From Mycobacterium parmense (GTDB lineage: Bacteria; Actinomycetota; Actinomycetes; Mycobacteriales; Mycobacteriaceae), in assembly GCF_010730575.1 (NCBI RefSeq), contig NZ_AP022614.1, positions 4,836,001 to 4,900,000 on the forward strand: a stretch of DNA of 64,000 nt, in the 5' to 3' direction. Below are positions 55,216-64,000 of this stretch, in pieces; positions within the stretch are counted from its first letter, which is position 1; each line of letters begins with the position of its first letter. The notes beneath the pieces were generated by a model. The model was not told where the DNA came from and searched no databases. It was given only the letters and a program-made list of their open reading frames with translations. Made by a program: the position numbers and the translations under genes.

Positions 55216-56649
55216 CTAGCCGAAGAATCCGGCTGTCGGCTGGGCGCCACGCTCGACCACCCGCACCAGCTTCGGGTTGAGGAATTCTTTGATGCCCAGT
55301 GGACCGAGCTCACGTCCGTATCCGGAGCGTTTGATACCTCCGAAGGGCAGCTGCGGTTGTGAGCTGGTGGGATAGTTGATCCATACCATGCCGGTCTCCA
55401 ACCGGGCGGCCAGGTTCCGAGCCCGCCGCTCGTCCCCGCTCCACACCGAACCGCCGAGTGCGAACGGTGTAGCGTTGGCGAGTTCGATTGCCTCGGCGTC
55501 GGTTTCGACCCGGTACACCTGCGCCGCCGGACCGAATAGCTCCTCGCGAAAGGCCGGGTTGTCCGGTGTGATATCGGTCAGGATGGTCGGCTGGACGTAG
55601 GCGCCGGGGCGGTCGATGCGGCCGCCGCCGAGTACCAGGGTGGCGCCGCTGGCGACGCCCTGTTGGATCTGATCGATCAGGCGTTGTGCGGCCTGCTCGG
55701 AGCTGAGCGGGGCAAGGGTGGTGGCCTCGTCGGTCGGGTCTCCCGGCCTCAGTGCGACCATTCGTTCCCGCAAACCCTGCAGGAAGCGGTCGTAGAGGTC
55801 GCCGAGGACGATGAATCGCTTTGCGGCGACGCAGCTCTGGCCGCAGTTCGCGACGCGGGCCGTCACCGCGAAGTCCAGCGTGCGCTCGAAGTCCTCATCG
55901 TCGAGCACGATGAACGCATCACTGCCGCCCAGTTCGAGCACTGTCTTCTTCACCTCGTGTCCCGCGCTCTCGGCGACCGACTGGCCGGCGGCGTCGCTCC
56001 CGGTCAGCGAGACGCCGCGCACCAAGGGATTCGTGATTACCCTTTGCACCGTGCGACCGGGCACCAGCAGGTTGACGTAAACGCCGCGCGGGAGGCCCGC
56101 ATCGGTCAGCAGCTTCTCGATCGCGATCGAGCATTGCGGACATTGGCTCGCGTGTTTCAACACGATGGTGTTGCCGGCGGCGATGTTGGGCGCCGCGAAG
56201 CGGGCAACCTGGTATATCGGGAAATTCCACGGCATGACGCCGAGCAGCACGCCCAATGGCTCGTAGCGTATCTCCGCGCTACCCGCGTCCGCGGTGAGCG
56301 GTTCGGGCGCAAGTAGTTCCGCGGCGTTTTCTGCGTAGTAGCGAAAGATCTCGGCGCTCAGGTTCACCTCGCCGCGCGCTTCGTGACGAAGCTTGCCCAT
56401 TTCCATGGTCACCAGGCCGCTGAGCTCATCGATGCGCTCCAGCATCAGGTCGGCGGCCCGGGCGAGCGCGGCCACCCGCTCACTGACGGGACGCTCGCGC
56501 CAGGACAGGAAGGCTCGATGGGCGTCGTAGACCGCGTGATCGACCTGCTCGTCGCTCATCGGGTTGAACTCCCGTAGCACCTGCCCGTTGGCCGGGTTCA
56601 CGGTCGCAATGGGTGAAGGGTGTTCGATCTTGACCGAATGTGAGTCCAT
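55216..56649 (-). CDS. aldehyde dehydrogenase, succinate-semialdehyde-dehydrogenase-like
   Basis: 477 aa from the ATG at 56647-56649, with GGAGG upstream; a start ten codons earlier is less likely. Full ALDH fold: PWNFPIYQVARFAAPNIAAG, the general base E239 in LELGGSDAF, and the nucleophile C273 in NCGQSCVAAKR. The C-terminal PFGGIKRSGYGRELGPLG is typical of NAD(P)-dependent succinate-semialdehyde dehydrogenases (GabD/Sad type). It could complete a GABA shunt with GadB at 31994, or oxidise aldehydes from the nearby ADH. Confidence 0.88.
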   Translation of the reverse strand: MDSHSVKIEHPSPIATVNPANGQVLREFNPMSDEQVDHAVYDAHRAFLSWRERPVSERVAALARAADLMLERIDELSGLVTMEMGKLRHEARGEVNLSAEIFRYYAENAAELLAPEPLTADAGSAEIRYEPLGVLLGVMPWNFPIYQVARFAAPNIAAGNTIVLKHASQCPQCSIAIEKLLTDAGLPRGVYVNLLVPGRTVQRVITNPLVRGVSLTGSDAAGQSVAESAGHEVKKTVLELGGSDAFIVLDDEDFERTLDFAVTARVANCGQSCVAAKRFIVLGDLYDRFLQGLRERMVALRPGDPTDEATTLAPLSSEQAAQRLIDQIQQGVASGATLVLGGGRIDRPGAYVQPTILTDITPDNPAFREELFGPAAQVYRVETDAEAIELANATPFALGGSVWSGDERRARNLAARLETGMVWINYPTSSQPQLPFGGIKRSGYGRELGPLGIKEFLNPKLVRVVERGAQPTAGFFG

Positions 56650-56904
56650 GGTCTCCTCCATTACCTGCGGGCGCTTCATCAGGTCGTGCTACCGACCCCA
56701 CGCTCCCTACGCGAGGGGCTTGATCGCGCCTTCGGCACCGAATTCGCCGTGCTCCTCGATGGCAGCCGACGCCTTCGAAGTGTGGCAATCCGGTGTGAGG
56801 TGAATCTTGGACCCGGTCGTACCTATTTCGCGGTGCGCATTCGTCCCGTCAGTACCACGGCCGAGGGCGGCTCGGCCCACGATTCTTCACCTATGTCGGG
56901 TTGA

Positions 56905-58110
56905 TCACGGCGACCTGAAGGTGACGTGCAGAGCGTTGGGTCCCCGCAGGGTGGTACCGACTTGGCTTGTAATCGTTGACGTATGGGCCCGCGCGGGATC
57001 CAGGGCGAGGTCAGGCAAACGCCGCACCAGCAACGTCAGCGCTGCGGCGAGTTCTGTGTTAGCCAGCCAGTTCCCGATACAGCTGTGAGGGCCCTGCCCG
57101 AAGGACACCGTCGGCATCACATTGCGGGTGATGTCGAATTCGTCGGGCCGATCGTAGACAGCCGGATCTCGATGCGCGGCGTTGATGGCGAAAATCATGG
57201 GTGTCAAGGCAGGGATCTCGATCCCACGCCAGGTGGTCGCCGCCGGGCATGCTCGGGGGAGCATTCCGACGGCGGGTTCCCAGCGCAGTCCTTCCCACAC
57301 CGCAGGTTGCACGTACTTTTCGAGATCTGAGCGCAGAAGGTCGAGTTGCTCGGGATGGTTGAGTAGCGCGGACAACGTGTTGCCCAGAGCAAGCATGGTG
57401 GTGTCGGCTCCCAGCGGGAACAGCATCCTCAAGAAGGTGTGAATCTCTTCGTCGGTAAGGGTTTGCCCGTTTTCTGCGCTGGCCGTGACCAGCATCGAGA
57501 TCATGTCGTCGTTCGGTTCGCGACGGCGCTCGGCGAGCAACGGAGCCACATAGTCGGTGAACTCCCGGGCCGACCGGGTCGCCCAGTCGGGATCGAACGG
57601 GTAGTGGATCATGGCCTGTGCCCAGCGATGAACCTTGGCCTCGTCATCGACGGGAATGCCGAGCAGGCGGCTGATGATCAGCAATGAGTATCGCTGGGTG
57701 AACTCGGTGACCAGGTCGGCCCTTCCCCGGTCGATAAACCGGTCGATCAACTCATTGATGACCGGTTCGATCACCGGCCGCACGTACTGCTGGACACGAT
57801 TACGCCGCAAGGGCGCGGACACCATCGCGCGGTTGGCTCGGTGCTCGGTGCCGGACATGCTTAACACCGTTCTGCCGAACACCGGTTCGGTGGTCATCGC
57901 GTACACGGGTGCAGCGGGGAACGTGGCCTCGTCTCTAAAGGCGGCCCGGACCAGCTCGTCGGTCAACAACAAAACCGCGGGTACCCCGGCGAACCGGACG
58001 ATGGCGTAGGGCTTGCGTTCCCGCAGCCGCGCCAGCACAGCGTGTAGGTCGGGCTGATCATCAAACGCGAAATCGACGTCGTCGATGTCCAAGGTTTGTG
58101 CCGTAGGCAT
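56905..58110 (-). CDS. cytochrome P450
   Basis: 401 aa from the ATG at 58108-58110. Oxygen-activating I-helix GADTTMLALGNTL, the ExxR motif in EGLRWEPAVG, and the heme-binding loop SFGQGPHSCIGNWLA with the axial Cys. It is a class-I bacterial P450 needing a ferredoxin and reductase, neither of which is adjacent. It resembles P450s that hydroxylate terpenes, fatty acids or sterols. Divergent from the epoxide-hydrolase-like gene, with a 163-bp shared promoter region. Confidence 0.92.
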   Translation of the reverse strand: MPTAQTLDIDDVDFAFDDQPDLHAVLARLRERKPYAIVRFAGVPAVLLLTDELVRAAFRDEATFPAAPVYAMTTEPVFGRTVLSMSGTEHRANRAMVSAPLRRNRVQQYVRPVIEPVINELIDRFIDRGRADLVTEFTQRYSLLIISRLLGIPVDDEAKVHRWAQAMIHYPFDPDWATRSAREFTDYVAPLLAERRREPNDDMISMLVTASAENGQTLTDEEIHTFLRMLFPLGADTTMLALGNTLSALLNHPEQLDLLRSDLEKYVQPAVWEGLRWEPAVGMLPRACPAATTWRGIEIPALTPMIFAINAAHRDPAVYDRPDEFDITRNVMPTVSFGQGPHSCIGNWLANTELAAALTLLVRRLPDLALDPARAHTSTITSQVGTTLRGPNALHVTFRSP

Positions 58111-58273
58111 GCACCCACCGTACAGCCGACGCAACAGTCGACGCAATATGTAGCACGTCGTGTATCGATACGGATCCCGTGCTGTACCGTTGCAGCGCCC
58201 CGGCCGGCGGGAGACTACCGGATAATCCGCGGGGGGCTTGATTTGCGCTACCTCAAGCGGTTTCATTCAAACC

Positions 58274-58648
58274 ATGACGTTCTCATCTGGCGAACTCGTG
58301 ACCGAGTTCTGTGGTCTCTGGGCAACCCCCGACGCTGAGACGCTGGCCGGCTATTTCACCGAAGATGCGGTCTATCACAATATTCCGATGCAGGCGCTAC
58401 GTGGACGTCCTGCGATCAAGGAGTTCATCGAGGGGTTCACCGCCACTCTCGACGGCATCGACTTCCGAATTCATAGGCAGCTCAACCATGGTCAGCTGGT
58501 GATGAACGAACGCACTGATGTGTTGCTGCGCAAGGACGGCGGTGAAATACACCTTCCAGTGGCGGGAATCTTCGAGATCCGGGACCAACGGATAGCGGCA
58601 TGGCGCGATTACTTCGACATGGGCGCGATCACCAGAGCCTTCAGCTGA
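58274..58648 (+). CDS. limonene-1,2-epoxide-hydrolase-type protein
   Basis: 124 aa, ATG 58274. The LEH fold of the SnoaL/NTF2-like group, with all five catalytic positions in place: Y34 and N36 (VYHNIP), R80 and D82 (NERTDVLL), D112 (WRDYFD). LEH enzymes open epoxides with water in one step, without a covalent intermediate. In this context it would hydrolyse epoxides made by the P450 or the diiron monooxygenase. A bidirectional hairpin terminator follows. Confidence 0.85.
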   Translation: MTFSSGELVTEFCGLWATPDAETLAGYFTEDAVYHNIPMQALRGRPAIKEFIEGFTATLDGIDFRIHRQLNHGQLVMNERTDVLLRKDGGEIHLPVAGIFEIRDQRIAAWRDYFDMGAITRAFS

Positions 58649-58660
58649 TCCTCAGGCGGA

Positions 58661-58683
58661 GCTTTCCCCGTCGGGGCGAAAGC
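58661..58683. terminator. hairpin between the convergent epoxide hydrolase and mmpL genes
   Basis: GCTTTCCCCG pairs with CGGGGCGAAAGC around a 1-nt loop, with a small bulge. It lies 13 bp past the LEH stop and 26 bp past the mmpL stop, so it could end both transcripts. Confidence 0.55.
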
Positions 58684-58708
58684 GGTGCAATCCGAACCGG
58701 ATAGCCCT

Positions 58709-61700
58709 CTATCGATCGGTCATCCCGCGCGGCGAGTTCTGCCGGGCGTAGCCGGGCCACCAACTCGCCTCGCGGAGCAACGTGGCGATGGCGGGCACCA
58801 TTAGCGTCCGGACGACGAACGTGTCCAGCAGCAGTCCACATCCGATGATGAAACCCATTTGAACCATCGTTGCGATGGAACCGACCATCAACCCGAACAT
58901 GCTCGCCGCAAAGATCAAACCGGCCGAGGTGATGACCGAGCCGGTGCTGGCAACGGTCCGCAGCACCCCCACCCTGAAATTGTTGGCCGACTCTTCACGA
59001 AGGCGTGAGATCAAAAGCATGTTGTAGTCGGCACCCACTGCGACCAGGATGATGAACGACAACAACGGCACCGGCCAGGTGATGTCATGATGCAAGCCGT
59101 AACGGAACACCAATACTCCCGTGCCCATTGCGGCGGCGTAGTTGAGCACCACGGTGGCGAGCAGGTAAAGGGGTGCGAGCACCGCTCGAAGAAGAGCAAC
59201 CAATATCAGTCCCACGATGACCAATGTCGCGATCCCGAGCTTGACGAAGTCGCCGACCAGCAGATGTTGAATATCGGCATTGACGGCCGGAAATCCGACC
59301 ATCGAAACCTTGGCGCCGGCCAGCGACGTGTTGGGTGTCGCAGCCACCGCGACATCGGTGGTCTTGTGCACGAGCGCCATCGCCTCGGCCGTGTAGGGAT
59401 CGTACTGTGACTCGATCGCGAACCGTACGGTCTTGCCGTCCGGCGACACGAATTGGCGAGCGACCTCACCGAGGCGCTTGTCCTGCAGCGCGTTCGGCGG
59501 CAGATAGAAACCGGCGGCCGCATCCGATCCTTGCGTGGATCTGGCCGATTCGCGTAGTTGTGCGGCAATTTGACTCATACCGCCCAGCAGTGCGATGTTG
59601 CTGTCGGCCAGCGTGTGTACACCCATCGCAAGCGCCCGGGCACCCGAGGCGAGCCGGCCGATGCCGTTTTGCAGCAGTCGAATCTCGTTGGCAAGACCAG
59701 CATTTGGGCGCGCGGCGCCGTTGAAGCTTCGGCCAAGGGCGTCCGCCGCCTGTTGTATCTCCGCTATCGTCGGTTCGACGGATAACTCGCCCGCCTTGGC
59801 GCTCAACTCATCACCAAGGTTGGCGACCTGATCGAAGAAGCCGCCGCTGCGTAGCGCAACTAGGGTCGCGACGTGTTCGCGTAGCGCCACGCATTGCGGC
59901 GTTCCTGCACACCAGGGCGCGCCGTCGAGCGTTGCGGCCAGGGGTTCGATCGCGGCGACCGCGTCGCCCGCCCGCATGGCCAATGGTCGCAAGCCGGCGC
60001 GGTCCGCAAGAGCGCGATCAATATTGGGCGCCATCGTATTCAGTTGCTTCAGCGCCGCTCGGTAGCCGTCGACCTGTCCTCCCACACCTTGCAACCGATC
60101 CAACAAACCCGTCATCGGGCCCAACGCCGTTCGTACGCCGGTATCGAGCTTCGTCAGGCCGTCGGCCAGCTGATCCGCCCCGTCGGTCAGCTGCTTGAGT
60201 TGATCTTTGTGGCCTTCTCCGTCTCGGGCGGCACCGCCGAGCCTGTCACCGATTTGGGCGTTTTGCCAGGACAATTCAGCTTGTTGCAGGCGTTGGCCGG
60301 TGGGCCGGGTCACGCCGACAACCTTGGTTACCCCAGCTATCTGAGAGACGCGGGATGCCAGCTCTTCGAGATCGGCGAGTCCTGTGCCGGTTCGCATGTC
60401 CTTCGGCGACTCCACGAGCAGAAAGTCCGTCATGGTCGTGTCCTTGGGGAAGTGCCTGTCCAACAACCGGTAGCCTTGATTGCTGGCGGTGTCGGCCGGC
60501 TGCGCCTTGCGATCGTCGTAACTTATGCGCATGGTGAGACAAGCTGTGGCCAGGGCCAGCAAAACGACCAGACTGATCACGAACAACGGCACCGGCCTGC
60601 GGACCACCGTCACGGCGATGCGGTTCCAGTAAGCACGTGTCCGATCCGCGCGAGGTTCACCGATGCCACGTCTCGCGGCCACTACCAACACCGGTGGCAG
60701 CAATGTCACCGTGGCAACAAATCCGATCAGCACGGCAACGGCGCACGCCGGTCCCGATGTCGCAAAGATGTTCAACGTAGCGAATGCCATTGACATCATG
60801 GCTAACGCGACGGTCGCGGCTGACGCCAGAATCACGCGCCCGATCGTCGCGGTGGCGTGGACGACCGCGGCGTCAACCGCGACTCCCTGTCGTCGTTGCT
60901 CGTGATAGCGGCTGATCAAGAAGACCGAGTAATCAGTGCCGGCGCCAAGAAGGATGACGGTCATGAACGCGATCGTGAACTGCGAGACGGGCACGCCCAA
61001 CTCACCGAGTGCCGCGAGTATTCCGCGTCCGACCGCCAAGCTCAGGCCGATGACAAGCAGCGGAAGCAGCGCCGTGAACACCGAGCGATAAACCAGCAGC
61101 AGGATCGCGGCGATCAGGGCTGCGGTGGCGACCGAGATGATCAACAAGTCGTTGTCGGCGGCCACGATCTGATCGCTCATCGTCGCGGCCGGACCGGTTA
61201 CCTTGGTGACGGTCCCGGTGCCGCCGAAGGCGTTGGCGGCGATGTCGCGCACCGAGTGCACCGATTCGGCCGCCCGGGGGCTGCCCAGGGTCCCTGCGAT
61301 CCCGACCGGCAAGTACCACGCTTTGCCGTCACGGCTTGTCGCCTGCCCCGCGGTCGCGGGGTCGGCCAGCAGGTCTCGGACCAGCTTCACTCGGTTGGTG
61401 TGAGCGCGAAGTTTGTCGACCATGTCCGAATAGCGCTGTCGCACCGGCGGAGTCAGCCCCTCTGGATTCTCCATGGCGACGACCACCGTCGTGGTCGATC
61501 CCTCTTCGCCGAACGCCTTCGCCATTCGGTCCAGCGCCTGCAACGATGGGATGTCGCGTGGAACCGGGTCCACCGATTGCTGCCGGACGACGGTTTCCAG
61601 TTGCGGGAACGCCGACGCCAGGATGACCGCCAGACCCAGCCATGCGCCGACCACGATCGCCTTGTGTGTCACCGCGAACCGGGCCACGCCGGCCAAGAAT

Positions 61701-61735
61701 GTGCTGTAGTGGTCGACGTCGCTGGATTGTGTCAT
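58709..61735 (-). CDS. MmpL-family RND transporter
   Basis: 1008 aa. Two repeats of the RND fold: TM1, a first periplasmic porter domain, then a TM cluster with the GAGTDYSVFLISRYHE signature (about 270). After a second porter domain (about 400-780, with ADQLADGLTKLDTGVRTALG-type coiled segments) comes a second TM cluster with VAVGADYNMLLISRLREE. The paired Asp-Tyr motifs carry the proton relay. MmpL proteins export lipids or siderophores across the inner membrane. No MmpS partner is adjacent; cargo unknown. Confidence 0.93.
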   Translation of the reverse strand: MTQSSDVDHYSTFLAGVARFAVTHKAIVVGAWLGLAVILASAFPQLETVVRQQSVDPVPRDIPSLQALDRMAKAFGEEGSTTTVVVAMENPEGLTPPVRQRYSDMVDKLRAHTNRVKLVRDLLADPATAGQATSRDGKAWYLPVGIAGTLGSPRAAESVHSVRDIAANAFGGTGTVTKVTGPAATMSDQIVAADNDLLIISVATAALIAAILLLVYRSVFTALLPLLVIGLSLAVGRGILAALGELGVPVSQFTIAFMTVILLGAGTDYSVFLISRYHEQRRQGVAVDAAVVHATATIGRVILASAATVALAMMSMAFATLNIFATSGPACAVAVLIGFVATVTLLPPVLVVAARRGIGEPRADRTRAYWNRIAVTVVRRPVPLFVISLVVLLALATACLTMRISYDDRKAQPADTASNQGYRLLDRHFPKDTTMTDFLLVESPKDMRTGTGLADLEELASRVSQIAGVTKVVGVTRPTGQRLQQAELSWQNAQIGDRLGGAARDGEGHKDQLKQLTDGADQLADGLTKLDTGVRTALGPMTGLLDRLQGVGGQVDGYRAALKQLNTMAPNIDRALADRAGLRPLAMRAGDAVAAIEPLAATLDGAPWCAGTPQCVALREHVATLVALRSGGFFDQVANLGDELSAKAGELSVEPTIAEIQQAADALGRSFNGAARPNAGLANEIRLLQNGIGRLASGARALAMGVHTLADSNIALLGGMSQIAAQLRESARSTQGSDAAAGFYLPPNALQDKRLGEVARQFVSPDGKTVRFAIESQYDPYTAEAMALVHKTTDVAVAATPNTSLAGAKVSMVGFPAVNADIQHLLVGDFVKLGIATLVIVGLILVALLRAVLAPLYLLATVVLNYAAAMGTGVLVFRYGLHHDITWPVPLLSFIILVAVGADYNMLLISRLREESANNFRVGVLRTVASTGSVITSAGLIFAASMFGLMVGSIATMVQMGFIIGCGLLLDTFVVRTLMVPAIATLLREASWWPGYARQNSPRGMTDR

Positions 61736-62115
61736 CGCCGTTCGCCGCTTACACAGCGGCCGGGGGCCAGAAAACGGGGCCGAACCGGCCCCATATCAGT
61801 AGCAGCCACGCAACCCCCCGAAAGCATCTCAACAGTCCCGCGGCGCTGCCTACCTCAGCGCGCGATGACAACATACAACATTTTTCATTGGTTGTTGTAC
61901 CGAGATTAGCGTTAGCCGAGCGATGAGCCATCCGCGGGGCCACAGGTGCGCCCACCGCGATATCAAACGGTCCCAGCTGCGGGTCCAATATGGCGCGTCC
62001 GCGAGCCTCCCCGTGTCGCGCCGTTGAGTGTGTTGATTAAGGATTCGGCGGGCGAGTTTCACGATCACCGCGCTAGAGGATCACGGGCCGAACGCATGGA
62101 GCGGGACGCTGTGAT
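61736..62115. other. spacer between mmpL and ubiX with an AT-rich dyad
   Basis: About 380 bp between two leftward genes. Apart from the dyad at 61874-61899 I see no gene. It should hold the mmpL promoter. Confidence 0.45.
61874..61899. promoter_or_regulatory. TACAACA-N12-TGTTGTA inverted repeat upstream of mmpL
   Basis: A perfect 7-bp dyad in an AT-rich patch about 140 bp upstream of the mmpL ATG. The left arm is preceded by a second GACAACA, giving a direct repeat. Spacing of about two helical turns suits a dimeric repressor, but no known regulator is matched. Confidence 0.45.
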
Positions 62116-62790
62116 CTAGACGCGTTTGCCGTTTCGGTGGGCCAACTTCTCATGGGCCGGTTCGCCCCAGCGATGAACAAGGCCGGTATCCAGGTCGAAC
62201 AAATCCAGTACCCGCCCGATCGTGTGGTTGACGATGTCGTCGACGGTCGCCGGCCGGTCGTAAAATGCAGGCACTGGTGGAAAAACGATGGCTCCGCCCT
62301 CGGTTGCCGCGAGCATGTTCCGCAGATGAATGGTGGTGAGAGGGGCTTCACGCACAAGTAGGACGACGCGTCGGCGCTCTTTGAGGCAAACGTCGGCCGC
62401 CCGCGTTAACAGGGTGGTGGTAACGCCAGTGGCGATTTCGGCCAGTGTGCGCATCGAGCATGGGGCGATGATCATTCCCTGTGTTCGGAACGACCCGCTG
62501 GCAATGGCCGCGCCCACATCACCGATGGGGTAGCTCACGTCGGCCTTCGCCCGCAGTTCTCCTGCCGTGTAGTGGGTTTCGTATGACCTGGTTATTTCGC
62601 CGGCTCGGCTGGTGACCAGGTGGGTTTCAACTCCTGCGGCATGCAACTGGTCTAAAAGCCGGATACCGTAGATGATTCCGGTGGCACCGGAGATCCCGAC
62701 GATGAGGCGCTTCGTCTTGCCGGCAGCCGTGCAATCCTGCTGAGCACCTTGTGCCGCAGGAGAATCCGTTAAATCCCTCCTTGCCAACAT
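62116..62790 (-). CDS. ubiX: UbiX/Pad1-type flavin prenyltransferase
   Basis: 224 aa, ATG with GAGGAG seven bases upstream. FMN-binding LIVGISGATGIIYGIRLLDQ, the SFRTQGMIIAPCSMRTLAEI block, LLTRAADVCLKERRRVVLLV and the EAPLTTIHLRNML motif of the family. It attaches dimethylallyl to FMN to make prenyl-FMN, the cofactor of UbiD decarboxylases. The N-terminal 25 residues are an extension of no known role. It follows the ubiD gene by 49 bp. Confidence 0.93.
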   Translation of the reverse strand: MLARRDLTDSPAAQGAQQDCTAAGKTKRLIVGISGATGIIYGIRLLDQLHAAGVETHLVTSRAGEITRSYETHYTAGELRAKADVSYPIGDVGAAIASGSFRTQGMIIAPCSMRTLAEIATGVTTTLLTRAADVCLKERRRVVLLVREAPLTTIHLRNMLAATEGGAIVFPPVPAFYDRPATVDDIVNHTIGRVLDLFDLDTGLVHRWGEPAHEKLAHRNGKRV

Positions 62791-62839
62791 CTTTGACTCC
62801 TCACCGGCGCAATGCCGATAATTGGATCAAGCCTCGGTG

Positions 62840-64000
62840 CTACTCCGGCGGGTAGCCATAGTTTTGCCAGTTTGCCAGGACCTTTTGTTGCAAGGCCTTC
62901 GGGTAAGCCGTGGTGAACGAGGCGACCTCAGGCAGGGGCCGTCCAAACGACTGCGGGTGCATCAGGCAGTTGTAGAGTGCCTGCCCGCCACGACCTGTGT
63001 ATTTCTCCGACGAGTCGAGGTAGGCGACCCAGAACCCGAGTTTGGTCATATTAAACAAGATTTCGCCCGAACCGGGATGGCACCGAGTCGCAAACGCCCA
63101 CACGACCTGGGTGAGGTCGGTCGGGTCGATGTCGTCGCCCATGACCAGGATTTTGGGGAATTGCCAGCCCGTGTGTGACGCGAAGATGGTCTGCCCGATG
63201 CGGTGCAAGAAATCATCGACGGAAAGGCCCGTGTCGTCGTGCCAGCTGTCCGGGACGGTGACCGCCATCCAATGCGTCGCCGAATCCAGCGGAGTCCAGC
63301 ACGCGGTGACGGGCAACTGCGCCTTGCGGCACAAGTCTAGGCTCTCGGCCGAGATTCCCAGACCCCATATCGTGTGCACGTCTTCCACAGGCCGACCGGG
63401 CGCGATCACCGGCAGTATCGCGCGGTCACGGTAAGTTACGGCGGTCACGGTGAACAGCGGCCACGGCTCTGGCTCGCCCATGGTGTACCCGCCGTATTCG
63501 CCGAGCGGGCCTTCCATCGCGGTCTCGGTGTCGGAGATGAAGCCCTCTAACACGATCTCGGCTGTGGCCGGCACCTCGATGTCGACGGTTTCGCATTTGA
63601 TGAGCTCGACCGCCGTACCGGTAAGCTGGCTGACGAAGTCGCACTCGTTGACATAGGCGGGCATCGGTGCGCCGGCGGCGAGCATCGCCGCTGGAGGTGC
63701 GCCCAGCGCCAGGGCCCATGGCGTCGGCTTACCCTCCAGCTTCCACATGCTGTGCACCATGCCGATGTGTTGCTCGGGTATCACGAGGCCGGTGAGGTGA
63801 TTCCTGTCCACGAGCATGGAGCGGTTCACCGACCAGTTCGTCCATGTGCCGTCCGGTGAGCGCACGATATTCACGCCGGCCGTTTGGATGTAGCGGCCAC
63901 CGTCGCCGTCGTGAATATAGGGCACCGGAAACCGCGTGAGGTCAACATCATCGCCGAGCATGACGTTCTGCTTACATGGCGCCTTGTCTCTCGCTACCAC
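62840..64000 (-). CDS. ubiD: UbiD-family prenyl-FMN-dependent decarboxylase (5' end outside window)
   Basis: 386 residues visible; the start lies beyond the right edge. Family blocks: YIQTAGVNIVRSPDGTWTNW with VNRSML in the cofactor site, EGPLGEYGGYTMGEPEPWPL with catalytic-site Glu residues, and VMGDDIDPTDLTQVVWAFAT. It reversibly decarboxylates aromatic or alpha,beta-unsaturated acids such as vanillate, 4-hydroxybenzoate or cinnamates. Paired with ubiX, it forms a self-contained decarboxylase unit. The substrate is not determined. Confidence 0.92.
   Translation of the reverse strand: MVARDKAPCKQNVMLGDDVDLTRFPVPYIHDGDGGRYIQTAGVNIVRSPDGTWTNWSVNRSMLVDRNHLTGLVIPEQHIGMVHSMWKLEGKPTPWALALGAPPAAMLAAGAPMPAYVNECDFVSQLTGTAVELIKCETVDIEVPATAEIVLEGFISDTETAMEGPLGEYGGYTMGEPEPWPLFTVTAVTYRDRAILPVIAPGRPVEDVHTIWGLGISAESLDLCRKAQLPVTACWTPLDSATHWMAVTVPDSWHDDTGLSVDDFLHRIGQTIFASHTGWQFPKILVMGDDIDPTDLTQVVWAFATRCHPGSGEILFNMTKLGFWVAYLDSSEKYTGRGGQALYNCLMHPQSFGRPLPEVASFTTAYPKALQQKVLANWQNYGYPPE

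Overview
The window is high-GC, densely coded DNA with GTG/TTG starts, many 4-bp ATGA/GTGA gene overlaps and typically mycobacterial families: an MmpL-type RND transporter, an LpqE-like lipoprotein, GAF-ANTAR and PucR regulators, and a secreted Pro/Gly-rich protein. It is most likely chromosomal (or large-plasmid) DNA of a non-tuberculous Mycobacterium or close relative. I see no tRNA, rRNA, CRISPR array, transposase or integrase.

Layout. (1) About 0-20 kb is a regulatory and accessory zone: a repeat-rich secreted protein, a UBP zinc-finger protein, a degenerate DJ-1/PfpI protein, an MFS transporter, two PucR regulators, two paralogous AraC regulators, a STAS protein, a GAF-ANTAR protein, a glycosyltransferase/glycogen-debranching pair, a baeRF (release-factor-like) operon and an SDR reductase. 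(2) About 20-36 kb is packed with stress proteins: an LtrA membrane protein, an HtrA-type lipoprotein protease, Dps, two more DJ-1/PfpI proteins, two Hsp20s, DUF2267, a metallo-beta-lactamase-fold hydrolase, an ABM-fold monooxygenase, glutamate decarboxylase coupled to glucose-6-phosphate dehydrogenase, HdeD and DUF1931. A short remnant of a dnaK gene lies in this block. (3) At 37-46 kb is a long leftward chaperone/redox operon: dnaK, grpE, a DnaJ of the CbpA type, its CbpM-like modulator, clpB, a zinc-ribbon thioredoxin, a second UBP zinc-finger protein, and a cNMP-binding/thioredoxin-reductase-like flavoprotein that lacks the redox cysteines. (4) At 46-50 kb is a leftward operon for a toluene/alkene-type diiron monooxygenase (subunits A to E, no reductase) led by a MEDS-domain sensor, with a divergent PucR regulator. 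(5) About 52-58.7 kb holds oxidoreductases that could process its products: an aldo/keto reductase, a formaldehyde-dehydrogenase-like zinc ADH, a GlcG/HbpS protein, an aldehyde dehydrogenase, a cytochrome P450 and a limonene-epoxide-hydrolase-type protein. (6) At 58.7-64 kb are an MmpL transporter and a UbiD/UbiX prenylated-flavin decarboxylase pair; ubiD runs off the right edge.

Working model (inference): regions 2 and 3 form an actinobacterial stress-fitness island, with acid (GadB/HdeD), oxidative (Dps, Trx, PfpI) and heat/protein-damage (Hsp20, DnaK system, ClpB, HtrA) functions. It abuts an oxygenase-based catabolic module whose substrates or reactive epoxide/aldehyde products would demand such protection. 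The island resembles in composition, though not in gene order or origin, the transmissible locus of stress tolerance of Gram-negative bacteria.
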